Origin: Candidatus Bathyarchaeota archaeon
GTDB taxonomy: Archaea > Thermoproteota > CALKCG01 > B24 > JAGTQN01
Direction: 5' to 3'
Assembly (NCBI GenBank): GCA_018396395.1
Contig: JAGTQN010000011.1
Coordinates: 1 to 25,655, forward strand
Length of the DNA stretch: 25,655 bases
Shown here: positions 8,557-15,506 of the stretch, in pieces
Layout of the letters: every line of letters begins with the position of its first letter
Position numbering within the stretch: position 1 is the stretch's first letter
Notes under the pieces: model-generated
What the model was told of the DNA's origin: nothing
Database searches by the model: none
The model's input: only the letters and a program-made list of their open reading frames with translations
Translations under genes and position numbers: made by a program

Positions 8557-9492
8557 ATGATTATCCAAAATTCAGGAGGACAAGCTTTTATTCTAGTCCC
8601 TCATAAGTATTCCTCCGTGGTTTCTTTGTTCATAGCCATTAGAGATGGAATCCTTACCTGGTCAGGCTTTCAAGATGTCTTCTCGGGACTTGATGCTCTT
8701 GGCCTCAAAAGCCTTGAGTTAGCCATCTCTAAGAAGAAGGAGGACCCTGCGGAAACGAGACCTTTATCGGCCCTTGGAGTAGAGCTTTCGAGGGAGGGCA
8801 TCGAGGACCTAAAGGAGACTTTCAAGAGGAAGGGTATCTCGGTTTGCGCCATCCTCCTGGATAATGATTTCTCCAAGGAAGACCTGAACGGCGAGGTCAA
8901 ATACGTAACAGAAGCTTGTGCGATTGCCCAAGAGCTTGGTGTAAAAGTCGTAAGGATTAACGCTGTAATGAAGGAAATACCTGGAGCATCCCTCCTCGAC
9001 TACCATAGACTTACGGTAAAAGGCATCAAAGCCTGCTTAAGAAAGGCTGAGGACCTAGGGATTTCTTTGGCCGTCGAGAACCATGGCATCATCGCCAATA
9101 AATTCGGCTTTCTAATCCGTCTATTCAAAGTTATTGGATCCGAGCTTTTTGGACTAACCCTCGATACTGGCAACTTCTATTGGTTCGGCTATCCTCTGGA
9201 GGAAATATACGATATCGTCTATGGCTTAGCCCCCTTCGTAAAGCATACCCATATCAAAAATGGAAGGGTTCCAGCAGATCGTAGGGATAGGAAACGAAAA
9301 CCTAGGGATATGAATATGACTCCCCTTTACGAGGGAGACATAGATATGAAGATCGTTGTGGAAACCTTGAAGGATGCAGGATATGACCATGATCTCACCA
9401 TCGAGGACGAATCCCTAGGGAACTTTCCTGTGGAAGATAGAAAGGCAATCCTTGTCAAGGATGTCGACTATATGAGGAAGCTTCTTCCTTAA
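8557..9492 (+). CDS. Sugar phosphate isomerase/epimerase-like TIM-barrel protein
   Basis: A 311-aa protein of the xylose-isomerase-like/AP-endonuclease-2 TIM-barrel superfamily. The putative divalent-metal ligands are in the usual places: Glu174 (LAVENHG), Asp203 (TLDTGN), His232 (KHTHIKN) and Glu283 (TIEDES). Members are isomerases, epimerases, dehydratases or endonuclease IV-like enzymes, so the substrate cannot be read from the sequence; the absence of the extra His/Asp set of endonuclease IV makes a sugar or polyol substrate more likely. The ATG at 8557 follows GAGG with good spacing, within a small CCTCT/AGAGG inverted repeat. It is divergent from the DUF362 gene and lies 52 bp before the ferredoxin-AOR pair, so it may share their physiological setting. 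Confidence 0.8.
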   Translation: MIIQNSGGQAFILVPHKYSSVVSLFIAIRDGILTWSGFQDVFSGLDALGLKSLELAISKKKEDPAETRPLSALGVELSREGIEDLKETFKRKGISVCAILLDNDFSKEDLNGEVKYVTEACAIAQELGVKVVRINAVMKEIPGASLLDYHRLTVKGIKACLRKAEDLGISLAVENHGIIANKFGFLIRLFKVIGSELFGLTLDTGNFYWFGYPLEEIYDIVYGLAPFVKHTHIKNGRVPADRRDRKRKPRDMNMTPLYEGDIDMKIVVETLKDAGYDHDLTIEDESLGNFPVEDRKAILVKDVDYMRKLLP

Positions 9493-9510
9493 ACGGGGGA
9501 CTTCATAAAC

Positions 9511-9518
9511 AATTTATG
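9511..9518 (+). promoter_or_regulatory. Possible TATA box of the ferredoxin-AOR operon
   Basis: AATTTATG at 9511-9518 lies about 30 bases before the ATG at 9545. No Shine-Dalgarno sequence precedes that ATG, so transcription from this element would give a leaderless or nearly leaderless message. Confidence 0.35.
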
Positions 9519-9544
9519 TTTCATTTTTCTATCCTGCGAAAGCA

Positions 9545-10030
9545 ATGATTAGATGGCGAGCCGAATTGGAACGCCCTCCTCCTCCCCAAAGATCTGGAGT
9601 TGTCCTCCCAATTCCCGAAAAATGTAAGGGATGTGGCATCTGCGAGCTTACCTGCTCCCTTATCCATGAAGGTACATGCAGCCCTCAGCTTTCGAGGATC
9701 CATCTTCAAAGGGATATCTTTACAGAAGAATGTACTCATAGCCTTTGCATCCAATGCGATTGGCCGGCATGCTTCTTCGCATGCTCCGTTGGTGCACTCT
9801 TTATCGATAGGAAGTCTGGAGCAAGGACCATCGATGAAAGCCAATGCATTGGATGCGGTTCTTGCGCCAAAGCATGTCCTCTTAATAAAAATAGCATCAT
9901 CAAGTATAACCCCAATAAGGGAGTCTATTTCAAATGCGACCTCTGCAGCGGAAGACAGAGAGGTCCTGCCTGCGTTGAGGCTTGTCCCTGGGAGGCCCTA
10001 AAGTACATTCCAGCCTCTGAGAGGGGTTGA
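9545..10030 (+). CDS. Four-cluster 4Fe-4S ferredoxin, probable AOR electron-transfer subunit
   Basis: A 161-aa polyferredoxin with the layout of DmsB/HycB-type electron-transfer subunits. Cysteine groups in order: CKGCGICELTC (about 27-37), CTHSLCIQC with PAC and FFAC (about 63-80), CIGCGSC with KACP (about 101-111), and CDLC with PACVEACP near residues 132-150, enough for four [4Fe-4S] clusters. No signal peptide or membrane segment, so it is cytoplasmic. It lies immediately before an aldehyde ferredoxin oxidoreductase gene (the genes touch), and such AOR-plus-polyferredoxin pairs are well known; it most likely carries electrons from the tungsten enzyme to other carriers. The start ATG has no clear ribosome binding site. 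Confidence 0.88.
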   Translation: MIRWRAELERPPPPQRSGVVLPIPEKCKGCGICELTCSLIHEGTCSPQLSRIHLQRDIFTEECTHSLCIQCDWPACFFACSVGALFIDRKSGARTIDESQCIGCGSCAKACPLNKNSIIKYNPNKGVYFKCDLCSGRQRGPACVEACPWEALKYIPASERG

Positions 10031-10035
10031 TAGCG

Positions 10036-12000
10036 ATGGGAATGAATCCTAAGGGATCATACTATGGTTGGGTAGGGCGCATCCTTCGCGTAGACCTTGG
10101 CTCTGGAAGGATATGGAGCCAGGATACGATGCCCTATGCCAAGGACTTCATAGGGGGCAGGGGCATCGCAGCCAGGATTGCCTGGGAGGAGCTGAAGCCA
10201 GGCATCGATGCCTTCGATCCGGAGAATCGCCTCATCTTCATGACAGGTCCCCTAACAGGAACCCTGGCTCCAAGCTCAGGAAGGATCGAGGTCTGCGGTG
10301 CTGCTCCCCAAGCCTATCCAAAGACCCATTATACCCGATCCAACATGGGAGGTTGGTTCGGATCCGAGCTTAAATACGCGGGCTTCGATGGTATCGTCAT
10401 CCAGGGGGCCTCCGATAGGCCCGTCTATCTATGGATAGAGGATGGAAAGGCTGAGATCCTTGATGCGAAGGAGCTCTGGGGACGGGATACCTTCTCAACC
10501 CAAAAATACCTTCTGGATAGACATGACAGAAACGCCCAAATTGCCTGCATAGGACCTGCAGGGGAAAACCTTGTCCGATATGCCGTTGTTCAAAGCAGAA
10601 CGGAGAATGCTGCTGGACAGGGGGGCTTCGGAGCCGTCATGGGATCCAAGAAGCTTAAAGCCATAGCCGTCAGGGGAACGGGAGGCGTAAGGATTGCCGA
10701 GCCTGAAAGATTCTTCGATTTATGTATTGCAACGAATAGGGCCCTTCGAACAGCGAGGGGGCGTCCCCCTTCAGGTTATAGGGATCCAGAAATGGCACGG
10801 AAGTATGGGGCTAAAAGCGCCGCCTGCAGCCAGGCTTGTCCCATGGATTGTGGCATCGTTTATACTAATGTTCCTGGAAAAGTTAATCGTGGCATCCAAA
10901 AGACAAGGATTCAATGTGTGGCACCCCTTTTCGCAGGAGCAGAGAGATTCTACGATTGGAAGATTGGGAGAGAAGCAGGGACAGAGCTGAGTGCCTTAGC
11001 CAATAAGCTTGGACTCAACCATTGGGTCCTTCTCCTAGGAGTCGTTCCTTGGCTTAGAGAATGCCATAGAAGGGGATTGATAAAGGACCTTGATGGAGGA
11101 CCAATCGACTTCGACAACCCTAGGTTTTGGACCAATCTTTTGGAGAAGATCAGCCAAAAGGAAGGCATAGGCAAAATCCTCGCCGAGGATGTACCGAGGG
11201 CATCGGAGATCCTTAAGATCGGGGAAGATGTCATGAAAAGCCTTTATCCAGCCTATGGTTTTCCAGGTCACTGGGATGGTCATGGAGATAAGGTAAACCC
11301 AGCCTTCTTTCCGCTTTGGATCGTTTCAGCGCTGCAATGGTTTACGGATACGAGGGATCCCTTCAGCTCAGGCCATGGCTACACTTCCTGGCTTGCAAGC
11401 TGGTCGAGGATCCTTCCATGGGATCGCCTTGCAGGTGTAGGGGAGAAAGTATACGGTTCGAGGAAGTCCATCGATCCCTCGTATCCATATGAGTACAAGG
11501 CCCAGCCTGCCATATGGGAGCAGAATGAGAGCGTCCTGAAGGATTCCTTGCCTCTATGCGATAACCTGTTTCCCTTTCTCTACACGACGCAGACAGAGGA
11601 CAATTATGCTAGGGTCATGCTAAGCTCCGGGGAGGTTGTCGAAGGCAAGTCCATAGGCTATCATCTTTTCCAAGCGGCTACGGGTTTAAAGCTCGATGAG
11701 GCGGAATTCCGGAGATGTGCAGAAAGGATCTTCAATCTTGAGAGGGCTATCGATGTCAGAAACTACTCGAGGAGGAGGGAAGACGATCTGAAGATCATTC
11801 CATATTTCGAAACTCCGGAGAACATAATAGGCCCTTCAGGAAGGCTCGAATCCTTGGATAGGAAAGCCTTCCTAAAGCTTGTAGACGAATATTATGAGCT
11901 TCGGGGCTGGGATTTAGAAACTGGCATACCAACGAAACATAAACTCGAAGAGCTCGGCTTGAAGGATGTGGCCGAAGAGCTTCATCGATCCCTTTCATAG
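10036..12000 (+). CDS. aor: Aldehyde ferredoxin oxidoreductase (tungsten-pterin enzyme)
   Basis: A 654-aa protein of the AOR family, which oxidises aldehydes to acids with ferredoxin as acceptor using a tungsto-bispterin and a [4Fe-4S] cluster. The N-terminal domain begins YYGWVGRILRVDL and contains the pterin-binding motifs FIGGRGIAAR and GPLTGTLAPSSGR. Cluster ligands appear as Cys264, Cys268 and Cys272 (CSQACPMDC) with a distal Cys508 (SLPLCDN). Pyrococcus AOR uses C-x2-C-x3-C, so the C-x3-C-x3-C spacing here is a variant. Length is normal (about 600-660). ATG at 10036 is preferred: GAGGGG at 10021-10026 is a good ribosome binding site; a TTG at 10027 would overlap the upstream gene. Which aldehyde it uses is unknown; it could be a divergent WOR-like member. 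Confidence 0.93.
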   Translation: MGMNPKGSYYGWVGRILRVDLGSGRIWSQDTMPYAKDFIGGRGIAARIAWEELKPGIDAFDPENRLIFMTGPLTGTLAPSSGRIEVCGAAPQAYPKTHYTRSNMGGWFGSELKYAGFDGIVIQGASDRPVYLWIEDGKAEILDAKELWGRDTFSTQKYLLDRHDRNAQIACIGPAGENLVRYAVVQSRTENAAGQGGFGAVMGSKKLKAIAVRGTGGVRIAEPERFFDLCIATNRALRTARGRPPSGYRDPEMARKYGAKSAACSQACPMDCGIVYTNVPGKVNRGIQKTRIQCVAPLFAGAERFYDWKIGREAGTELSALANKLGLNHWVLLLGVVPWLRECHRRGLIKDLDGGPIDFDNPRFWTNLLEKISQKEGIGKILAEDVPRASEILKIGEDVMKSLYPAYGFPGHWDGHGDKVNPAFFPLWIVSALQWFTDTRDPFSSGHGYTSWLASWSRILPWDRLAGVGEKVYGSRKSIDPSYPYEYKAQPAIWEQNESVLKDSLPLCDNLFPFLYTTQTEDNYARVMLSSGEVVEGKSIGYHLFQAATGLKLDEAEFRRCAERIFNLERAIDVRNYSRRREDDLKIIPYFETPENIIGPSGRLESLDRKAFLKLVDEYYELRGWDLETGIPTKHKLEELGLKDVAEELHRSLS

Positions 12001-12161
12001 TCTTTGAAGGAAATCGATCAATACCTCTTTCAAGGCTTTACTTTTCCTCATTAGCCATCGAAATCGATATACCTATCGCAATCCTGAGGATGCCTTAAGC
12101 TCGACTTTAGACTAAAAGCTTTTTTTAGAGAAAGGAGGCATAATAAATAACCAAAAGGGAA

Positions 12162-12461
12162 ATGGGCTTGACTGGGAAAATTGAGGTTCTCGTGAAACTG
12201 TATGGTCCCTTTTGGGAGATTGCAGGGGACGGTGAATTGAAGATCTGTTCACCAGCCCCATCAAATCTCAAGACCCTTTTAGACTTATTAAGAGGATCTT
12301 TAGGGAAGAAATTCGAGGAACTCTTAATTGATGGAGAAGGAAATCTTCAGGATGACGTCCTTCTGCTCCTCAATAACAGGATCTTGAGCATAAGGGACGT
12401 AGAATCGGAGCTGAAAAACGGGGATGAAATAAGCATCATAAAGCTCATATCGGGAGGTTAG
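12162..12461 (+). CDS. moaD: MoaD/ThiS-family sulfur carrier protein
   Basis: A 99-aa ubiquitin-fold protein ending in the required Gly-Gly (KLISGG). It has the beta-grasp pattern: VLVKLYGPFWEIAG, a helix from about residue 36 (TLLDLLRGSLGKKFEELL), then VLLLLNNRILS and GDEISIIKLISGG. The C-terminal thiocarboxylate of MoaD donates sulfur for the molybdopterin dithiolene, which also binds tungsten. Its position 161 bp after the AOR gene suggests it makes or supplies the AOR cofactor, although archaeal MoaD-like proteins can also act in tRNA thiolation or as modifiers (SAMP). Start uncertain: ATG at 12162 or TTG at 12168; a TATA-like TAATAAATA at 12141-12149 would fit a leaderless transcript here. 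Confidence 0.82.
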   Translation: MGLTGKIEVLVKLYGPFWEIAGDGELKICSPAPSNLKTLLDLLRGSLGKKFEELLIDGEGNLQDDVLLLLNNRILSIRDVESELKNGDEISIIKLISGG

Positions 12462-12565
12462 GCGAACGGTAAGGACAAGGGTCGTTGAAGGAAACTAGAT
12501 CGACGAAGAATTTCAAAGGCTCCCTTAGATTCGGAAGGGATCCTTTAACTTTAGGACCGTTAGGC

Positions 12566-12573
12566 TTTAATAG
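12566..12573 (+). promoter_or_regulatory. Probable TATA box of the alba gene
   Basis: TTTAATAG at 12566-12573 is followed about 50 bases later by the alba ATG at 12623, which has AAGGGA at 12611-12616 as ribosome binding site. A start of transcription near 12595 would leave a leader of about 28 nt. Confidence 0.4.
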
Positions 12574-12622
12574 CAAGTTCTAGAAGTCTATCTAAGAATA
12601 CCAATTGGCGAAGGGAATCGAT

Positions 12623-12910
12623 ATGTCGAGTGAACCTAGGGTTGTCTTCATAGGCAACAAGCCTATAATGAACTATGTCCTGACCATTATCAGGAGCTTC
12701 AGTTCTCCTGATGTCAAGGAAGTCGTCCTCAAGGCGAGGGGTCGCTCCATAACAACAGCCGTTGATGTGGCTGAGGTAACAAAACGCCAGTTTATGAAAC
12801 AGCTCGATGTGAAGGATATCGTCATCGGCACTGAGGAAATCAAGCTTGAAGGCGGCGGCACAAGGGCTGTTTCTACGATCGAAATCACTCTCAAGAAGGA
12901 GGATAGCTAA
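12623..12910 (+). CDS. albA: DNA/RNA-binding chromatin protein Alba
   Basis: A 95-aa Alba protein, an abundant archaeal nucleic-acid-binding dimer that shapes chromatin and binds RNA. The family core is clear: VVFIGNKPIMNYVLTII, then VVLKARGRSITTAVDVAEV, and VSTIEITLKK at the end. At the DNA-contact position where Sulfolobus Alba has Lys16-Lys17 (GKKP), this protein has GNKP (Asn12, Lys13), so the residue acetylated in Sulfolobus is replaced. ATG at 12623 is chosen because AAGGGA lies 6 bases upstream; an in-frame TTG at 12605 would put that signal inside the gene. It is monocistronic, with its own TATA box and a T-rich terminator downstream. Confidence 0.95.
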   Translation: MSSEPRVVFIGNKPIMNYVLTIIRSFSSPDVKEVVLKARGRSITTAVDVAEVTKRQFMKQLDVKDIVIGTEEIKLEGGGTRAVSTIEITLKKEDS

Positions 12911-12933
12911 CATCGATTCCAAATTTAATGCAG

Positions 12934-12976
12934 GAATTTTCAACTTTTTCATCTGAATTTTTTAAAAATTTTTATC
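12934..12976 (+). terminator. T-rich terminator after alba
   Basis: Three to four successive T runs of 4-6 bases (TTTT, TTTTT, TTTTTT, TTTTT) begin 24 bases after the alba stop codon. Archaeal RNA polymerase terminates at such runs without needing a hairpin. Confidence 0.55.
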
Positions 12977-13445
12977 GTTTAGGGCAAAACATTTGGAAAG
13001 AGATAAGATATATTAAGAATCAATTCCGCTGATCTCAATAGTTGAAATACCAAATCCTGGCCAAAGTGAGGTAAGGAAGAGGATGCCTAATTTCAGAGAA
13101 ATCATAGGAACAGGCTTCTTTAACTCTGAAAAGTAAGAGCATTCAACTTTATCTGAATATCTTTATCTGAAATCTATGCGAAGGATATATCCTCCGAGAT
13201 TCTCTGCCTTCAAAGCGAAGCGAATCCCGAAAGGCTTATTTAAGCCTCAAATTACCATTCGTTACAAACTTTATGAGATGCTTGTATCCCTGATGGCTGA
13301 CTCTGAAATCAGCTGGTCATCGCTACACGACGTAGGTCGCTTCCATATGGCGCGGTATGTTTTATCGTCCTACAGCTTCCTTTAAGGATAAGGCCACCTA
13401 TCGACGAAAACGATAGGGCTTAGAGGAAAACATAAAGTATGAGTG
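12977..13445. other. Non-coding stretch before the insertion sequence
   Basis: No gene is supported here. A 69-codon ORF at 13176-13385 has no ribosome binding site, homology or good codon pattern. A short direct repeat CTTTATCTGAA occurs twice near 13147 and 13160. Confidence 0.5.
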
Positions 13446-13453
13446 CCTTACAA

Positions 13454-13474
13454 GGTGCTTTAACCTTAAGCCTT
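13454..13474 (+). repeat. Left terminal inverted repeat of the IS6-like element
   Basis: Begins GGTGCTTTAACCTTAAG; one mismatch (T for G at position 7) against the right end over 21 bases. Confidence 0.9.
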
Positions 13475-13506
13475 AGGGAGCCCTATCTTATCTCCTTCGA
13501 TGCTTT

Positions 13507-14274
13507 ATGAAAACCTTCGAGAGGAATAGGAATCCTAGGCAGATAGTGAAGTAGCCTATGCCCTATCCTATCCTATACTATACTTATACCTTTCATGTCC
13601 ATCCTTAAGGAAGGATTCAAAAGCCATAGAATAAGCCTATGGCTTCCTAGAAGCCATGAATCCATATGGCGTTGGTTCTATTCCATCGCTTCGGAGGCCT
13701 TTCATTTCATCATTTCAGAAGCCTTCTATACGGGAAGGGCTAAGAAGGTTTTCGTAGGCGAGAGGACCATAAACCTGAATGGCGTCAAAGCCTGGATATG
13801 GAATGGATGGCTTTAGAGCCCAAATCCCGGAGGCTCCTAGCCTTAGAGCTAAGCTGGATGAGGAGAGGAGCAGCCTTACGTTACGTTATGGTATATCTAT
13901 TCCTAAGGAAGCTTAAGTTAAGGAAAGGAAAATTATGGCATAAGGATTATCGTTTCGTAGCCGATAGGGCTCCATGGTATGGCATAGCCTCTGAGCTTGG
14001 GCTTAGGCTTATCCACGATGGAAGCCTTCTAAAGCCTCCTGAGAGGCTAAGCAAGGAAGTAAAGCGCAGGCTTAAGGACTTCTCTTCGACCTTTACTATA
14101 CTTCCCATGCAGATGCCATAAGCCCTTCAGCCATTTATCGCATGCCTTGAAGCCTGGAAGGGCTACTATGACGTAAGGCATCATAGGGCTTTAGGAAAGG
14201 CTCCATATGGATCCTTAGCAGCCAAGCCCCTTAATATGCTAAGCCTCGTAGAGGAGGCGGTGCGGAAGGCTTAA
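13507..14274 (+). pseudogene. Decayed IS6-like DDE transposase
   Basis: Parts of one transposase lie in changing frames. It starts MKTFERNRNPRQIVK (13507), is stopped by TAG at 13552-13554, continues in another frame from about 13595 (GFKSHRISLWL, SHESIWRWF, then INLNGVKAWIWNGW), shifts frame again near 13800-13813 (ALEPKSRRLLALELSW ... YRFVADRAPWY), meets TAA at 14119-14121 in frame, and continues to its natural end with YYDVRHHRALGKAPY. These match the order of IS6 DDE transposases, with the usual RxHxALG-like C-terminus. The first catalytic Asp seems replaced: the expected DE pair reads GE in VFVGERTI. The second Asp is kept (VADRAPWY). At least two stops, two frameshifts and a lost catalytic residue mean it cannot be functional. 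Confidence 0.8.
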
Positions 14275-14286
14275 GGTTACAGCACC
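14266..14286 (-). repeat. Right terminal inverted repeat of the IS6-like element
   Basis: Read on the minus strand it begins GGTGCTGTAACCTTAAG. The transposase stop codon (TAA, 14272-14274) lies inside this repeat, as expected for a compact element. Confidence 0.9.
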
Positions 14287-14411
14287 CCTTACAAAAAAGG
14301 CAAAGCGTAAGGCTTACAGAATCCTCGATAAAGAGTGTATAAGGGCAAGGAAAGGGATAAGGATGTCCTTTTGCTAAGGAAAAGTATGAAAAAGAAAAAA
14401 TATCGGATGGG

Positions 14412-14418
14412 TATAAAA
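14412..14418 (+). promoter_or_regulatory. TATA box of the purine operon
   Basis: A good TATAAAA at 14412-14418. Transcription would be expected to start about 25 bases on, near 14438-14440, which coincides with a TTG codon (14439) that would begin MGSVKDLEII. This points to a leaderless purC message starting there rather than at GTG 14427. The box lies downstream of the insertion sequence, so the element did not cut the operon off from it. Confidence 0.5.
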
Positions 14419-14426
14419 CCCTTTAC

Positions 14427-15506
14427 GTGGTGAGGATCTTGGGAAGCGTAAAGGATTTAGAGATCATCATGAAACCGGAAAGGGATAAGATGGGGATTGG
14501 TAGATTCCATTTTTCTGACCGCTATTCGGTTTTTGATTGGGGGGAAATGCCCGATCACATCTTTGGGAAGGGAGCCGCCCTTTGTATCGTGGGTGCTTAC
14601 TGTTTCGAAAGGCTTGAGGAAAAAGGCATCAAAACCCATTATAGGGGACTTGTCGATTCTTCCGGGAAAGTGATTAGCTTTGATGAGTTGAATAGACCAA
14701 CTAATATTATGGAGATAAACCTTGTAAACGTATACAAGCCCAAGACCTATGTTCATGAAGGAAAACTTTACTACGATTATAGTATCTTCGACCCTTCCCT
14801 TAGCAACTTTCTAATCCCTCTTGAAATAATATATCGTAACGGGCTTCCCGAGGGTTCATCGATTTTTAAAAGACTCGAAGCGGGCTTCCTTTCCTTGGAA
14901 GAGCTTGGGCTAGATCACTTCCCTAAACCCAACGAGAGGCTTCAAAGACCAATTTTTGATATAAGCACGAAGTTCGAGGAATTCGATAGATATATTTCTT
15001 GGAAGGAAGCCAAAAAAATGGTTTCCCTTTCAGACGAAGAGGTGGAAGATATGAAGGATATTCTTTTAAAAGTCAACGATACGATTACTCGAATGGCCTC
15101 AAGGGCATCCTTGGAAAATGAGGATGGAAAGATAGAGTTAGCCTTCGATCCTTCTAGAAGCCTTATGGTGGTAGATGTGGTTGGTACATTGGATGAGTGC
15201 AGGTTTACCTTCGATGGATTGCCCATAAGCAAGGAAATCTTGCGGAAATGGTATAGGCATACGGAATGGTATAGGGATGTGGAGGAGGCGAAAAGGATAT
15301 CAAGGGAAAGGGGAATCAAAAATTGGAAAAAACTTTGCAAATCAAGTCCTCCGAAGCTTTATGAAGAACTCAGAAAAATAATAAGTGAGATGTATCTTTC
15401 GGCGGCAAATTCACTTGTAAACCGTAAGATATTCGATGCCCCCTCCCTTTCTGAAGTTATAAAAAGATATTTGGCTATCGGTGGTGAAATGGATGCCCCT
15501 TCCTGA
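14427..15506 (+). CDS. purC: Phosphoribosylaminoimidazole-succinocarboxamide synthase (SAICAR synthetase)
   Basis: A 359-aa PurC, which joins aspartate to CAIR with ATP to give SAICAR in purine synthesis. The N-terminal signatures are strong: LGSVKDLEI (5-13), FSDRYSVFDWGEMPD (29-43) and a GAYCFERLEEKGI helix (56-68), followed by MEINLVNVYKP and the late DVVGTLDECRF region (about 244-254) that corresponds to the substrate-binding LDS/R element. It is longer than bacterial PurC (about 240 aa) as in several archaea. Start: GTG 14427 or 14430, or TTG 14439 if leaderless from the TATA box. It overlaps the next gene by 14 bases, so translation of the three purine genes is probably coupled. Confidence 0.93.
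   Translation: MVRILGSVKDLEIIMKPERDKMGIGRFHFSDRYSVFDWGEMPDHIFGKGAALCIVGAYCFERLEEKGIKTHYRGLVDSSGKVISFDELNRPTNIMEINLVNVYKPKTYVHEGKLYYDYSIFDPSLSNFLIPLEIIYRNGLPEGSSIFKRLEAGFLSLEELGLDHFPKPNERLQRPIFDISTKFEEFDRYISWKEAKKMVSLSDEEVEDMKDILLKVNDTITRMASRASLENEDGKIELAFDPSRSLMVVDVVGTLDECRFTFDGLPISKEILRKWYRHTEWYRDVEEAKRISRERGIKNWKKLCKSSPPKLYEELRKIISEMYLSAANSLVNRKIFDAPSLSEVIKRYLAIGGEMDAPS

Larger units (their letters stand above)
13446..14294 (+). mobile_element. IS6-family-like insertion sequence with target duplication
   Basis: A complete element of 833 bp (13454-14286) with terminal inverted repeats at both ends that match at 20 of 21 positions, beginning GGTGCTGTAACC on the right and GGTGCTTTAACC on the left. 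It is flanked by a perfect 8-bp direct repeat, CCTTACAA, at 13446-13453 and 14287-14294. Both the GG--CTGT start of the repeat and the 8-bp duplication are characteristic of the IS6 family, and the length fits. The transposase inside is broken (see separate entry). It lies between alba and purC, 140 bp upstream of purC. The intact duplication and ends say the unit has not rearranged since it inserted. Confidence 0.9.

Noticed and set aside
13081..13137. 17-codon ORF after GGAAGAGG
   Set aside because: The purine run abuts the ATG with no spacing and the peptide has no distinctive character.
13176..13385. ORF of 69 codons before the insertion sequence
   Set aside because: No ribosome binding site, no family pattern, and it lies in a stretch without other coding signal.
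13552..13554. In-frame TAG in the transposase as a possible pyrrolysine codon
   Set aside because: The same gene also has a TAA and two frameshifts and a lost catalytic residue, so simple decay explains it.
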